Shown here: positions 44,777 through 53,660 of the stretch, piece by piece | How the letters are laid out: the number at the start of each line of letters is the position of its first letter | Numbering within the stretch: position 1 is the stretch's first letter | From: Sideroxydans sp. | Lineage (GTDB): Bacteria; Pseudomonadota; Gammaproteobacteria; Burkholderiales; Gallionellaceae | Direction: 5' to 3' | DNA length: 64,000 nucleotides | Assembly (NCBI GenBank): GCA_013791855.1 | Contig: VMTA01000047.1 | Location: 124,001 to 188,000 of the forward strand | Translations under genes and position numbers: made by a program | Notes under the pieces: model-generated | Seen by the model: only the letters and a program-made list of their open reading frames with translations | Told to the model about the DNA's origin: nothing | The model's database searches: none

Positions 44777-46624
44777 ATGAACATATTCTACGAAGAAGAC
44801 GGCAGTTTCAAGGTCGGCAGCATCATGACCGATAACACCTCCTCCCTGCAGGTCGAGAACCTCCACGGAAAACGCTGCAAGATCAAAGCCGCCAATGTCA
44901 TGCTGCGCTTTGAACAGCCCAGCCTGAGTGAATTCATGGCAAAGGCAGATCAGGCTGCCAACGATATCGATCTCGATTTCCTGTGGGAAGCTTGCCCGTC
45001 GGATGAGTTCGCCTTCGAGGAATTGGCACAAGATTACTATGGACATAAGCCCACGCCGATCGAGGCTGCCGGTGCGCTGATCCGTCTGCATGGCTCACCC
45101 ATGCACTTCTACAAGAAGGGCAAGGGGCGCTATAAAGCCGCCCCAGCCGATGCATTGAAAGCAGCACTGGCCAGTGTGGAGAAGAAACGCATCCAAGCCG
45201 AACTGCAAGCGCGCTATACGGAAGAGCTGACGCATTTCAAGCTGCCTGAAGAATTCTCCGACAAACTCAAAGCGATCCTGTACCAACCGGATCGCAACAC
45301 CCTCGAGGTCAAAGCGCTGGAAGCGGCTTGTGCCGCCACGCATCTTTCCGTCCCGCACCTGCTGGAAAAGTGCGGCGCGCTGCCCTCTTCGCACGATTTC
45401 CACCTGAACAAGTTCCTGTTCGAGAACTTCCCGCGCGGCACCGGCTTCCCCGAGGTGACTGTTGAAGAGCATCCCGAACTGCCCAAAGCGACAGTCAACG
45501 CCTTCAGCATCGACGATGCCGCCACCACCGAAATCGACGATGCCTTCTCGATCGAAACGCTGGCGAACGGCAACCATCGCATCGGCATCCATATCGCAGC
45601 ACCTGCGCTCGGTATCGCGCCCGGATCGGACATCGACGCCATCGCCGCTCAGCGCATGTCCACCGTGTACATGCCGGGCGACAAGATCACCATGCTGCCG
45701 GACAACGTGGTGCAAGCATTCACGCTGTGCGCGGACAAGGTCTGCCCCGCGCTGTCTTTATATGTCGAAGTGAACGAAGCACTGGAGATCGTGAGCAGCG
45801 ATAGCCGCATCGAGCGCCTGCACATCGCCGCCAACCTGCGCCATGACACGCTGGAACCTCTGTTCAACGACGGATCCGTGGCCGCACGCCAGTTCGACTA
45901 CGCCTACGGCCCCGAGCTGGAACTGCTGTGGGACTTCGCCAACAAGCTGGAAGCCGGTCGCGGCAAGTCGTCTGACACCAATCAGCAGCAGATCGACTAC
46001 ATCTTCAACGTCGAGAACGACCGCATCACCATCGGCCACCGCCTGCGCGGTTCGCCCATCGACAAGGTGGTGTCGGAGTTGATGATCCTCGCCAACAGCA
46101 GTTGGGGGAAGTTGCTGGATGACAACAGTGTCGCCGGCATCTATCGCACACAGAACAACGGCAAGGTGAAAATGAGCACCGTCGCCGCGCCGCATCAGGG
46201 CTTGGGCGTGGCGCATTACGCCTGGTCCAGCTCGCCGCTGCGCCGTTATGTCGATCTGGTGAACCAGCGCCAGATCATGAGCGTGCTACGCGGCGAAGAA
46301 CCCGCCTACGCGAAGAACGACACCGCACTGTTCGCCATCCTGCGCGATTTCGATGCCGCCTACACCACCTACAACGAGTTCCAGCGCAACATGGAACGTT
46401 ACTGGTGCCTGCGCTGGCTGCAGCAAGAGCACATTGCGCAGCTTGATGCCGTTGTGTTGCGCGAGAACCTGGTCAAGTTCGTGGACATCCCGCTGGTCGG
46501 GCGCGTTTCCGCGCTGCCTGAGACTGCAGCCAATACACAAGTGACACTGGAGATCGTTTCCGTCGATCTGCTCGACCTCAACTTCGAAGCGCGGCCCGTC
46601 GCGGTCGCTGCCGGTGAGGCATGA
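44777..46624 (+). CDS. RNase II-family 3'-5' exoribonuclease
   Basis: 615 aa. The RNB catalytic domain starts near residue 240 with the Asp cluster AFSIDDAATTEIDDAFSIE; further motifs IHIAAPALGIAPGSDID and SSPLRRYVDLVNQRQI. It degrades RNA from the 3' end. A perfect -10 hexamer TATAAT at 44745-44750 stands ahead, without a clear -35. Its stop overlaps the tonB start by four bases, an order (rnb-tonB-...-aroE-mtgA) I know from other betaproteobacteria. Confidence 0.93.
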   Translation: MNIFYEEDGSFKVGSIMTDNTSSLQVENLHGKRCKIKAANVMLRFEQPSLSEFMAKADQAANDIDLDFLWEACPSDEFAFEELAQDYYGHKPTPIEAAGALIRLHGSPMHFYKKGKGRYKAAPADALKAALASVEKKRIQAELQARYTEELTHFKLPEEFSDKLKAILYQPDRNTLEVKALEAACAATHLSVPHLLEKCGALPSSHDFHLNKFLFENFPRGTGFPEVTVEEHPELPKATVNAFSIDDAATTEIDDAFSIETLANGNHRIGIHIAAPALGIAPGSDIDAIAAQRMSTVYMPGDKITMLPDNVVQAFTLCADKVCPALSLYVEVNEALEIVSSDSRIERLHIAANLRHDTLEPLFNDGSVAARQFDYAYGPELELLWDFANKLEAGRGKSSDTNQQQIDYIFNVENDRITIGHRLRGSPIDKVVSELMILANSSWGKLLDDNSVAGIYRTQNNGKVKMSTVAAPHQGLGVAHYAWSSSPLRRYVDLVNQRQIMSVLRGEEPAYAKNDTALFAILRDFDAAYTTYNEFQRNMERYWCLRWLQQEHIAQLDAVVLRENLVKFVDIPLVGRVSALPETAANTQVTLEIVSVDLLDLNFEARPVAVAAGEA

Positions 46625-47487
46625 AGAGCTACCTGCTCATGGCTTTGCTGCGCGAACGCCTCTCGTTCGCGACAGGCTTTTCATTGCTGCTGCATGCTTT
46701 CGTATTATTTGGCATCACCTTCACCGTGCCGGATGCCAAGACACTGGCGAAACGGCTGGAGCCGCTTGAAGTCACGCTGGTCAACAGCCAGTCGCGCAAC
46801 AAACCGACCAAGGCCAATGCCTATGCGCAGAGCAATCTGGACGGCGGCGGCAACACGCCGGAGGATATGCGCGCGGGAACACCGTTCCCGGTGGTCAGCA
46901 ACGACACACGCTACACACCGGAGCAGGCTGCCAAACGGGTCAAGGCACTCGAACAGGAAGTGAAATCGCTACTCACCCGTGGCAAGAGCGACTATCGGGT
47001 GGAGCAGCAAAAGCAGGCACCCAAGCCCCAGGACAGCAGCAAGAGCGGCGAAGATTTGGTGCAGCGTTCACTGGAGATCGCGCGACTGGAAGCCGAGATC
47101 AGCAAGAACATCAATCTCTATGAGAAACTGCCCAAGCGCAAATTCATCGGCGCGCGCACCGAGGAATACAAATACGCGCAATATGTCGAAGACTGGCGCG
47201 CCAAGGTCGAACGCATCGGCAACCTGAACTATCCCGAAGCCGCACGACGCCAAAAACTCTACGGCAGCCTCACGCTGACGGTGAACATCCGTTCCGACGG
47301 CAGTGTGGAGAACATCGAGATCAATCGCACTTCCGGTCATCGCATCCTTGATGCCGCCGCCCAGCGCATCGTCAAACTCGCTGGCCCCTACGCGCCCTTC
47401 CCGCCCAACATCAGCAAGGAAGTCGACGTGCTGGGCATCACCCGCACCTGGACGTTCACCACCAGCGACCGGCTTGAAGCGAAATAG
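46621..47487 (+). CDS. TonB-family energy transducer
   Basis: 288 aa. One N-terminal membrane helix (FATGFSLLLHAFVLFGITFTV), a periplasmic stalk with a charged coiled-coil (about 100-175; EQAAKRVKALEQEVKSLLTR), and a C-terminal TonB domain with NLNYPEAARRQKLYGSLTL and INRTSGHRILDAAAQR. The usual Pro-Glu/Pro-Lys stalk of E. coli TonB is missing. It passes proton-motive energy to outer-membrane receptors. Coupled to the RNase II gene; no exbBD genes nearby. Confidence 0.9.
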   Translation: MKSYLLMALLRERLSFATGFSLLLHAFVLFGITFTVPDAKTLAKRLEPLEVTLVNSQSRNKPTKANAYAQSNLDGGGNTPEDMRAGTPFPVVSNDTRYTPEQAAKRVKALEQEVKSLLTRGKSDYRVEQQKQAPKPQDSSKSGEDLVQRSLEIARLEAEISKNINLYEKLPKRKFIGARTEEYKYAQYVEDWRAKVERIGNLNYPEAARRQKLYGSLTLTVNIRSDGSVENIEINRTSGHRILDAAAQRIVKLAGPYAPFPPNISKEVDVLGITRTWTFTTSDRLEAK

Positions 47488-47501
47488 TCGCGCGCCTGCG
47501 C

Positions 47502-50279
47502 TTATTCATCTGCATACACCCGGTTGCGTCCCGCCTGCTTGGCGTGATACATCGCTGTATCGGCCTGCTTGAGCAATTCATCGACACCAGTCTCGTTTGC
47601 ACCGAACAGCAACAGACCGATGCTGGAAGTACAGAAATGCTCGACTTCCCTCGTCTCTCCCGATGGCAACCGCATCTGCAGCAGATAGGGATCGGCCAGC
47701 GCAGCGCGGACCTTCTCCGCCACCAGCAGAGCCTGCTGCATGGCCGATGAACGATCCCCTTCCAGTTCGCTCAGCACCACCACGAATTCGTCGCCGCCCA
47801 GTCTGGCGACGGTGTCCGTCCTGCGCACACAAGCGGTGATGCGCCGCGCCACTTCAGCTAGCAGCAGATCGCCCATGTCGTGGCCATGCTGGTCGTTGAG
47901 CGGTTTGAAATTATCCAGATCGAGGAACATCAGCGCGCCATAACGCCCGCTGCGTGCACTGGCAGCCATCGCCTGCTGCAGGCGGTCATTCAGCAAACGC
48001 CGGTTGGGCAAGCGCGTCAGCACATCATAGAACGCCATCTGCCGGATCAGCGTCTCCATCTCATGACGGTCGCTGATGTCCAGGCAGGAGCCGATATAGC
48101 CGATGAATCCGCCTGCCGCATCATGGTTGGGCACGCCATGATCGATGATCCAGCGGTATTCGCCATCGTGTCGGCGCAGGCGATATTCCATGGTGAATGG
48201 CTGCCGTGCCTCGAAGGCTGAGGCATAGGTATCCAGGCAGCGCAGGCGGTCCTCCTCGTGCACGCTATCCAACCATCCGTCACCCAGTTCCTGCTCAAAC
48301 TGGCGCCCAGTGAACGCCAGCCAGACCTGATTGAAGTAGGTACATCCCTTGTCCGCACCGGCGATCCAGATCATCACCGGCACGCTGTCGGCCAGCGTAC
48401 GGAAACGGTTCTCGCTCTCCCGCAGGGCGTTCTGCGCTTCCACCATCGCCGACACATCGCGGCTGACGCCGAAGATACCGATCACCGTCTTGCCGTCCGT
48501 GTCGAACAACGGCCACTTGTTGGTCAGTACCCAGCCTTTGCGTCCGGACTCGTCGTAATACGGGGCGATCTTGTTCAGTAACGCCTTGCCTGTGCGGAAT
48601 ACCGGCAGCTCTTCCTCGATGTATATCTGTGCGGTATCCGGCGGGAACACTTCGCGATCATGCTTGCCGATCATGTTGCGCCAGTTCGCATGCCCGGTGA
48701 TCTTTGCCAGTGTCTGGCTGCAGAAGCGGAAACGGCTGTCCCTATCTTTGAAATACACGAAATCCGTGGTGTTCTCCAGGAACGACACGAAATCACGGTT
48801 CAATTCGCGCAGTTGCGCCTCGGCCTGTTTGCGCGCGGTGATGTCCTGTTTCACCGCGATGAAATGCGTGATTTCACCGCCCTCGCCCGACACCGGCGTG
48901 ATGGTCATTTCCTCGTCGTACAGCGTGCCGTCCTGGCGGCGATTGACCAGTTCACCATGCCAGATGCGCCCGGCGCGTATGGTCTGCCACATCCGGTCGT
49001 AGAACGCCTGATCCTGCCTTCCGGAACGCACCAGCTCCTTGGGCGTGCGGCCGACCGCCTCGTCCACACCGTAGCCGCTCAGCGTCTCGAATGCATGGTT
49101 CGCCCATTCGATGCGACCGTCCCGGTCGGTGATGAGCACCGCGTTCGCTGCCGCATTCAGTGACAGATCCTTTATACGCAAGGCCGCCGTCAATTCGGCC
49201 GCAATGAGCGCGGCATTGCGCCGCGTATTGAACCAAGACAGTGCCAGGAAGAACATCAGCAGGCTCATCCCCAGCCCGAACCACATATAGCCCCAAGCCT
49301 TGCTGTAATCCAGACCGGTCAGATCACCGCCGTGCTGTTCGAAATTCAGCGTCCACACCCTGCCGCTGAAATCGATATGCTGAACGACGCCGAACAGCGG
49401 CTGCGGGTTGGAGAGACCGGGACGGCTGTCATACAGCAAGGCAGCGGGATCCACGGCCGCACCGTCATAGACCTGCATATGGATATGCTGGATGGTGTGA
49501 TCATCCCAGCGTGCCAGCACACCATCCAGCAGGTCGTTCATGCGGAAAGGGCTGTACACCCAGCCCCGCAATGCGGCACGGCGTTGTTGCACGGTATCCA
49601 GCAGAGCTCCGTTGCGATACACCGGCGCATACATCAGCGTTCCGGCCTGCACATCCCGGTCAGTCTCCTGCACCAGCGTGACCTTGCCGGACAAGGCGAC
49701 CGTATGATCGTCGCGCGCCTGCGCCATCGCCGCACGGCGCACCGGATCGGAATACATGTCATAGCCGAAGGCGCGCAGGTTGCGGCCCTGGAACGGTTCA
49801 AGATAGAGGATGGTGGTGTATAGCTCGCGCTGGCCAGAAGGATACAAGCTGTATTGCGGGAAGCCCTGCTTGCGGACGGCCGCGACATGGGCAGGCAGTT
49901 GCGCGGGCAGGATGACCTGCGCGTAGCCCAGCCCCTGGATGCCGTTGAAATGCTCGTCGATACGCACCCGTTTGGCATAGACACGCCACTCCTCGCGCGA
50001 CACGAAATCCGACGCATCGAACATCGCGGCACCGCCCAGCAGCACCTGCTTGTGCGCCTGCAGGCGCGCTTCCACCTTCAGTCTGACCTCCTCCGCCTCG
50101 GCGGCGAAATCACGCATCGCCGACTGCTCGATGTCGGACTTGGCGACATAAACAGCATACGAGGTCGCCATCAGCCCGACCAGCAACAGTAGCCATGCCA
50201 TGCTGGCATGCTTGGACACGAAGCGCATGCCCAGTGCCTGTTCGACCGACTGTGAAGTGTAAGACGCGTTTTGCGCCAT
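47502..50279 (-). CDS. CHASE-PAS-PAS-PAS-GGDEF diguanylate cyclase
   Basis: 925 aa. TM1 about 30-47, CHASE domain about 75-300 (GIQGLGYAQVI), TM2 about 335-355, three PAS domains (about 375-495, 500-615 and 635-740), and a GGDEF domain about 755-925. The active motif GGDEF is intact (VARLGGDEFVVVL) with the inhibitory I-site RRTD five residues before it. It makes c-di-GMP in response to extracytoplasmic and cytoplasmic cues. It is transcribed alone on the minus strand between plus-strand genes and converges with tonB. Confidence 0.94.
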   Translation of the reverse strand: MAQNASYTSQSVEQALGMRFVSKHASMAWLLLLVGLMATSYAVYVAKSDIEQSAMRDFAAEAEEVRLKVEARLQAHKQVLLGGAAMFDASDFVSREEWRVYAKRVRIDEHFNGIQGLGYAQVILPAQLPAHVAAVRKQGFPQYSLYPSGQRELYTTILYLEPFQGRNLRAFGYDMYSDPVRRAAMAQARDDHTVALSGKVTLVQETDRDVQAGTLMYAPVYRNGALLDTVQQRRAALRGWVYSPFRMNDLLDGVLARWDDHTIQHIHMQVYDGAAVDPAALLYDSRPGLSNPQPLFGVVQHIDFSGRVWTLNFEQHGGDLTGLDYSKAWGYMWFGLGMSLLMFFLALSWFNTRRNAALIAAELTAALRIKDLSLNAAANAVLITDRDGRIEWANHAFETLSGYGVDEAVGRTPKELVRSGRQDQAFYDRMWQTIRAGRIWHGELVNRRQDGTLYDEEMTITPVSGEGGEITHFIAVKQDITARKQAEAQLRELNRDFVSFLENTTDFVYFKDRDSRFRFCSQTLAKITGHANWRNMIGKHDREVFPPDTAQIYIEEELPVFRTGKALLNKIAPYYDESGRKGWVLTNKWPLFDTDGKTVIGIFGVSRDVSAMVEAQNALRESENRFRTLADSVPVMIWIAGADKGCTYFNQVWLAFTGRQFEQELGDGWLDSVHEEDRLRCLDTYASAFEARQPFTMEYRLRRHDGEYRWIIDHGVPNHDAAGGFIGYIGSCLDISDRHEMETLIRQMAFYDVLTRLPNRRLLNDRLQQAMAASARSGRYGALMFLDLDNFKPLNDQHGHDMGDLLLAEVARRITACVRRTDTVARLGGDEFVVVLSELEGDRSSAMQQALLVAEKVRAALADPYLLQMRLPSGETREVEHFCTSSIGLLLFGANETGVDELLKQADTAMYHAKQAGRNRVYADE

Positions 50280-50328
50280 GCCTCTCCCTCCTCCGGGAAT
50301 CGCTGAGTTATTCTATTCATGCGTGCGA

Positions 50329-50365
50329 CATATATTGATTATATGCTCGGCAAATGCAACTGCAT
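50329..50365. promoter_or_regulatory. Two small palindromes upstream of the metal-uptake genes
   Basis: CATATA-N5-TATATG (50329-50345) and ATGCA-AC-TGCAT (50354-50365) lie between the divergent GGDEF gene and the small secreted protein. They could be operators, for example for Zur, although they do not match the Zur consensus well. They sit about 55-90 bases upstream of the first gene of the set. Confidence 0.35.
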
Positions 50366-50419
50366 CACCCTTGTACCGCATTGTGGTCGCCCTGCCTATT
50401 TGCTATGGTGCCAGCCGTT

Positions 50420-50725
50420 ATGAATAAGGTCCGCCTGCTCCAGCCGCTGCTCCTCTCCCTCGCCCTGCTGTTCGTCCAGCAGGGGGCGGCCACGCACGCG
50501 ATCGCGCACGCGCTGGCCGAGCAATCCCAGGATCAATCCCTGCCGCACGACTCGCAGTGCGAACTGTGCGCCGGCTATGCGCAGGTCGGCAGTGCAGTCG
50601 GCAGCAGCACCGTGCATTTCGATCTCCTTGCGTCGTGCACGTCGGCATACCAACGCACCCGCAGCGATCCTCACACCCTCACCATTGCGGCATTCGCCGC
50701 TCGCGCCCCACCCCGCTCCGCCTGA
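50420..50725 (+). CDS. Small exported protein with CxxC, first gene of the zinc-type transport set
   Basis: 101 aa from the ATG at 50420, preferred to the track start because a signal peptide follows at once (VRLLQPLLLSLALLFVQQGAATHA). The mature part has HAIAHALAEQ and SQCELCAGYAQVG, a His pair and a CxxC that may bind metal. It resembles small DUF2946-like proteins that occur beside metal transport genes; this is from memory and not searched. It is followed by an outer-membrane protein, a metal-binding protein and an ABC permease on the same strand. Confidence 0.6.
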   Translation: MNKVRLLQPLLLSLALLFVQQGAATHAIAHALAEQSQDQSLPHDSQCELCAGYAQVGSAVGSSTVHFDLLASCTSAYQRTRSDPHTLTIAAFAARAPPRSA

Positions 50726-50787
50726 ATCCCGATCTGCCCTCGCCGCATGATGCAGCGAGGAATGTCTATCCATTCAAGGAGTGAACC

Positions 50788-51975
50788 ATGTTCAAAATAT
50801 TCGGCCTGTGCAGCGCGATGCTGCTATGCCAATCCGCTTACGCCGCAGGCAACGAATCCGCTTTCAATCCGGCGTTCTCGCTCATCCTGTCCGGCACTTA
50901 CGGCAGCCTGCAACAAGACCCGGCGACGCCAGCCACCGGCTTCGCCATGAACCCCAACCCGGTGCACGAGCAGGGCTTCAACCTCGGCGAGTCGGAGATG
51001 GGCATCTCCGCCAATATCGACCCGCAGTTTCGCGGCGTGGCCACGCTCGCGCTCGACCCGGCCGGCGGCGTCAGCGTCGAGAACGCCTATGTGCAGACCA
51101 CATCGCTCGGCGACGGCCTCAAGCTGAAGTTCGGCCGCTATTTCTCCGGTCTCGGCTATCTCAATGAGCAGCATGCGCATGCCTGGGACTTCGTCGATCA
51201 GCCGCTGGTGTATGCCGCGTTGTGGGAGAACCAGCTGGGTGAGGATGGCGTGCAATTGAAATGGCTGGCACCGACCGAGATGTTCATCGAACTCGGTGTC
51301 GAAGCAGCAAAAGGTCGCGGCTTCCCCGGCACGGAACGGGCCAAGAACGGCAGCGGTGCGGGCGTGCTGTTCGCACACATCGGCGACGACATCGGTATCG
51401 AACAGAGTTGGCGCGCGGGATTCTCCCTGCACCGCACGCGCGCTGTCGAACGCAGCAGCGATGATGTGCCCGACCTGATTGGCAATAACGTGAGCACCGC
51501 CTTCAGCGGCGACAACCGCACCGCCGGTCTTGACTTGGTGTGGAAATACGCACCGCACGGCAACCTCAAGGAAAGTTACTTGAAGCTACAAGGTGAATAT
51601 TTCCGCCGCAGCGAGAGTGGCGAGTTGAGCTACGACACCGCCGGCGCGAACATCACCGACAGCTATGCCGTCACGCAAAGCGGTTGGTATGTACAAGGCG
51701 TGTATCAGTTCACGCCACAATGGCGTAGTGCGCTACGCTACGACAGTCTCGACCCCGGCATCGCCAGCGTGGGTGCCGCGAACGCTGGCAACGTCATTGC
51801 CGACTACGCCTTCCAACCCAGCCGCACCACTTTCATGCTGGACTACAGCGCCAGCGAGTTCTCGCGCATCCGTTTGCAACTGGCGCATGACAGCGCGCGC
51901 CAAGGCTTGCCGGACAATCAACTGTTCGTGCAATACCTCATGAGTCTGGGTGCGCATGGCGCGCACAGCTACTAG
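50788..51975 (+). CDS. Outer-membrane beta-barrel protein at the zinc/manganese ABC transporter locus
   Basis: 395 aa. Signal peptide (FGLCSAMLLCQSAYA/A), then an all-beta pattern throughout (FSLILSGTYGSL, MGISANIDPQFRGVATLAL, LKLKFGRYFSGLGYLNEQHAHAW). No TonB box or plug domain can be seen, although proteins of this kind are sometimes named zinc-regulated TonB-dependent receptors. Position before znuA-like and znuB-like genes suggests passage of a metal or its chelate through the outer membrane. A strong AAGGAG ribosome site precedes it. Function is inferred from the neighbours. Confidence 0.65.
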   Translation: MFKIFGLCSAMLLCQSAYAAGNESAFNPAFSLILSGTYGSLQQDPATPATGFAMNPNPVHEQGFNLGESEMGISANIDPQFRGVATLALDPAGGVSVENAYVQTTSLGDGLKLKFGRYFSGLGYLNEQHAHAWDFVDQPLVYAALWENQLGEDGVQLKWLAPTEMFIELGVEAAKGRGFPGTERAKNGSGAGVLFAHIGDDIGIEQSWRAGFSLHRTRAVERSSDDVPDLIGNNVSTAFSGDNRTAGLDLVWKYAPHGNLKESYLKLQGEYFRRSESGELSYDTAGANITDSYAVTQSGWYVQGVYQFTPQWRSALRYDSLDPGIASVGAANAGNVIADYAFQPSRTTFMLDYSASEFSRIRLQLAHDSARQGLPDNQLFVQYLMSLGAHGAHSY

Positions 51976-51984
51976 GAGCACGCC

Positions 51985-52881
51985 ATGTACAAGATGATCT
52001 TCTCTCTCGTTTTGCTGTCATTCAGCAGCCTCTCGCACGCCGCTCTCAAGGTGTTCGCCTGCGAACCTGAATGGGCGGCACTCACACAGGAGCTAGCCGG
52101 AGACCAAGCCAATATCTATACCGCGACCGGCGCACTGCAGGACCCGCACCGTGTCGAAGCGCGCCCCAGCCTGATCGCCAAGGCACGCCGCGCCGATCTG
52201 GTGGTGTGCACCGGTGCCGAGCTGGAGATGGCCTGGCTGCCGGTGGTGCTGCGCGAATCGGGCAACGCCAGGGTGCAGCCCGGCGGCGACGGTTATTTCG
52301 AAGCCGCTTCGGCGGTGCACATGCTGGAAGTGCCGACCAGCTTGGATCGCGGCGATGGCGATGTGCACACGCTAGGCAATCCGCACATCCAGACCGACGC
52401 GCGCAACTTCCTGCCCATCGCCAGCGCCCTCGCGCAGAGACTGATGCAAAACGATCCGGCCAATAAGGCGCTCTATCAACAACGACTGGGAGCGTTCGAA
52501 CAGCGATGGCGTGCCGCACTCGCGCGCTGGGAAAAACAAGCAGCACCGCTCAAGGGTGTCGCCGTCGTGGTGCAACACAAGGGCTTCCCCTACCTGTCCA
52601 ACTGGCTGGGACTGCACGAAGTAGCGGTGCTGGAACCCAAACCCGGCATGGAACCCAGCGCCGCCTGGCTGTCTCAGGTGCTGGACACTTTGCAGCGACA
52701 TCCCGCCAAGATGGTGCTGCGCGCCGCCTACCAGAGTGATCGCCCCGCGGCATGGATCACGCAACGCGCGACCATCGCCGCCGTGGAACTGCCCTACACC
52801 GTGGGTGGCAGCGACGCCGCACAAGACCTGTACGGATTGTTCGATGACACGCTCGCCCGCCTACTGAAAGGGGCGCAATGA
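51985..52881 (+). CDS. Metal-binding periplasmic protein of an ABC transporter (ZnuA-like)
   Basis: 298 aa, cluster A-I solute-binding protein. Signal peptide (MIFSLVLLSFSSLSHA/A), then CEPEWAALTQELAGD, and histidines in QDPHRVEARPS, LGNPHIQTD and VVQHKGFPYL as probable metal ligands; GGSDAAQDLYGLFDD near the end. The His-rich loop of E. coli ZnuA is missing. Zn2+ is the likely cargo, Mn2+ possible. It lies nine bases after the outer-membrane gene and overlaps the permease gene. Confidence 0.88.
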   Translation: MYKMIFSLVLLSFSSLSHAALKVFACEPEWAALTQELAGDQANIYTATGALQDPHRVEARPSLIAKARRADLVVCTGAELEMAWLPVVLRESGNARVQPGGDGYFEAASAVHMLEVPTSLDRGDGDVHTLGNPHIQTDARNFLPIASALAQRLMQNDPANKALYQQRLGAFEQRWRAALARWEKQAAPLKGVAVVVQHKGFPYLSNWLGLHEVAVLEPKPGMEPSAAWLSQVLDTLQRHPAKMVLRAAYQSDRPAAWITQRATIAAVELPYTVGGSDAAQDLYGLFDDTLARLLKGAQ

Positions 52882-53621
52882 ACATCGAACTCGACATCCT
52901 GCTGCCCGCCTTCCTCGCCGGTCTGCTGGTGCTGTCCACGCACATCCCGTTCGGCATGCGCATCCTGCAGCGCGGCGTGATCTTCGCCGACCTGGCGGTG
53001 GCGCAGATCGCCGGGCTGGGTGTGATCATCGCCGAGCTGTTGGGATTGCTGGGACAGCCGCTGCTGGTGCAATTGGTCGCCGCGAGCAGTGCCTTGTGCG
53101 GTGCCGCATTGCTGGCCTGGATAGAGCGCAGCGTGCCGCAGGTGAAAGAGGCCGCCATCGGGCTCACCTTCGTGCTCGCCGCCAGCCTCGGCATCCTGCT
53201 GCTGAGCCGCGACGTGCATGCGGGCGAACATCTGCGCGATCTGCTGGTCGGGCAGATCCTGTGGGTGGATGGGCAACAACTCATCGCCACCGCACTGCTC
53301 AGTGCCGCGCTGCTCGTTGTCTGGCGACTGTTCCGCCAACGTCTCGGCGAGTTCGGCTTCTACGCACTGTTCGCCCTCGCCATCACCGCCTCAGTGCAAC
53401 TGGTCGGCATCTATCTCGTGTTCGCCAGCCTGATCGTGCCTGCGCTGGCGACGCATCGCCTCTCCACGCAACGCATGCGCCATGCCTTTGCCGTCGGCAT
53501 CTCGGGCTATGCGCTCGGCCTGCTGCTCTCGATATGGTTCGACTTGCCAGCGGGTGCGGCCATCGTGTGGGCGATGGCTGTCAGCGGGGGGCTGCTCAGC
53601 GTTCTGAAACCGCGCCACTAA
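52878..53621 (+). CDS. ABC-3 family metal transport permease (ZnuB-like)
   Basis: 247 aa, about seven membrane helices, with the ABC-3 pattern (GVIFADLAVAQIAGLGVIIAELLG, SLGILLLSRDVHAGEHLRDLLVGQILWV, QLVGIYLVFASLIVPALA). It would form the channel for the metal delivered by the preceding binding protein; start overlaps its stop. No ATPase gene (znuC) occurs here: the next gene is aroE. The ATPase must be encoded elsewhere or shared. Confidence 0.9.
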   Translation: MNIELDILLPAFLAGLLVLSTHIPFGMRILQRGVIFADLAVAQIAGLGVIIAELLGLLGQPLLVQLVAASSALCGAALLAWIERSVPQVKEAAIGLTFVLAASLGILLLSRDVHAGEHLRDLLVGQILWVDGQQLIATALLSAALLVVWRLFRQRLGEFGFYALFALAITASVQLVGIYLVFASLIVPALATHRLSTQRMRHAFAVGISGYALGLLLSIWFDLPAGAAIVWAMAVSGGLLSVLKPRH

Positions 53622-53632
53622 CCCGCTATAAT
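53604..53632 (+). promoter_or_regulatory. Candidate sigma70 promoter of aroE-mtgA
   Basis: CTGAAA (four of six matches to the -35 consensus) and a perfect TATAAT at 53627-53632, 17 bases apart, with the aroE start 29 bases after the -10. The -35 lies inside the end of the znuB-like gene. Confidence 0.55.
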
Positions 53633-53660
53633 CCGCCGAACTTTCGCCTCCCATACCAGC

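Noticed and set aside
50788-51975. TonB-dependent receptor
   Set aside because: Too short at 395 aa and without plug domain or TonB box; described only as barrel protein.
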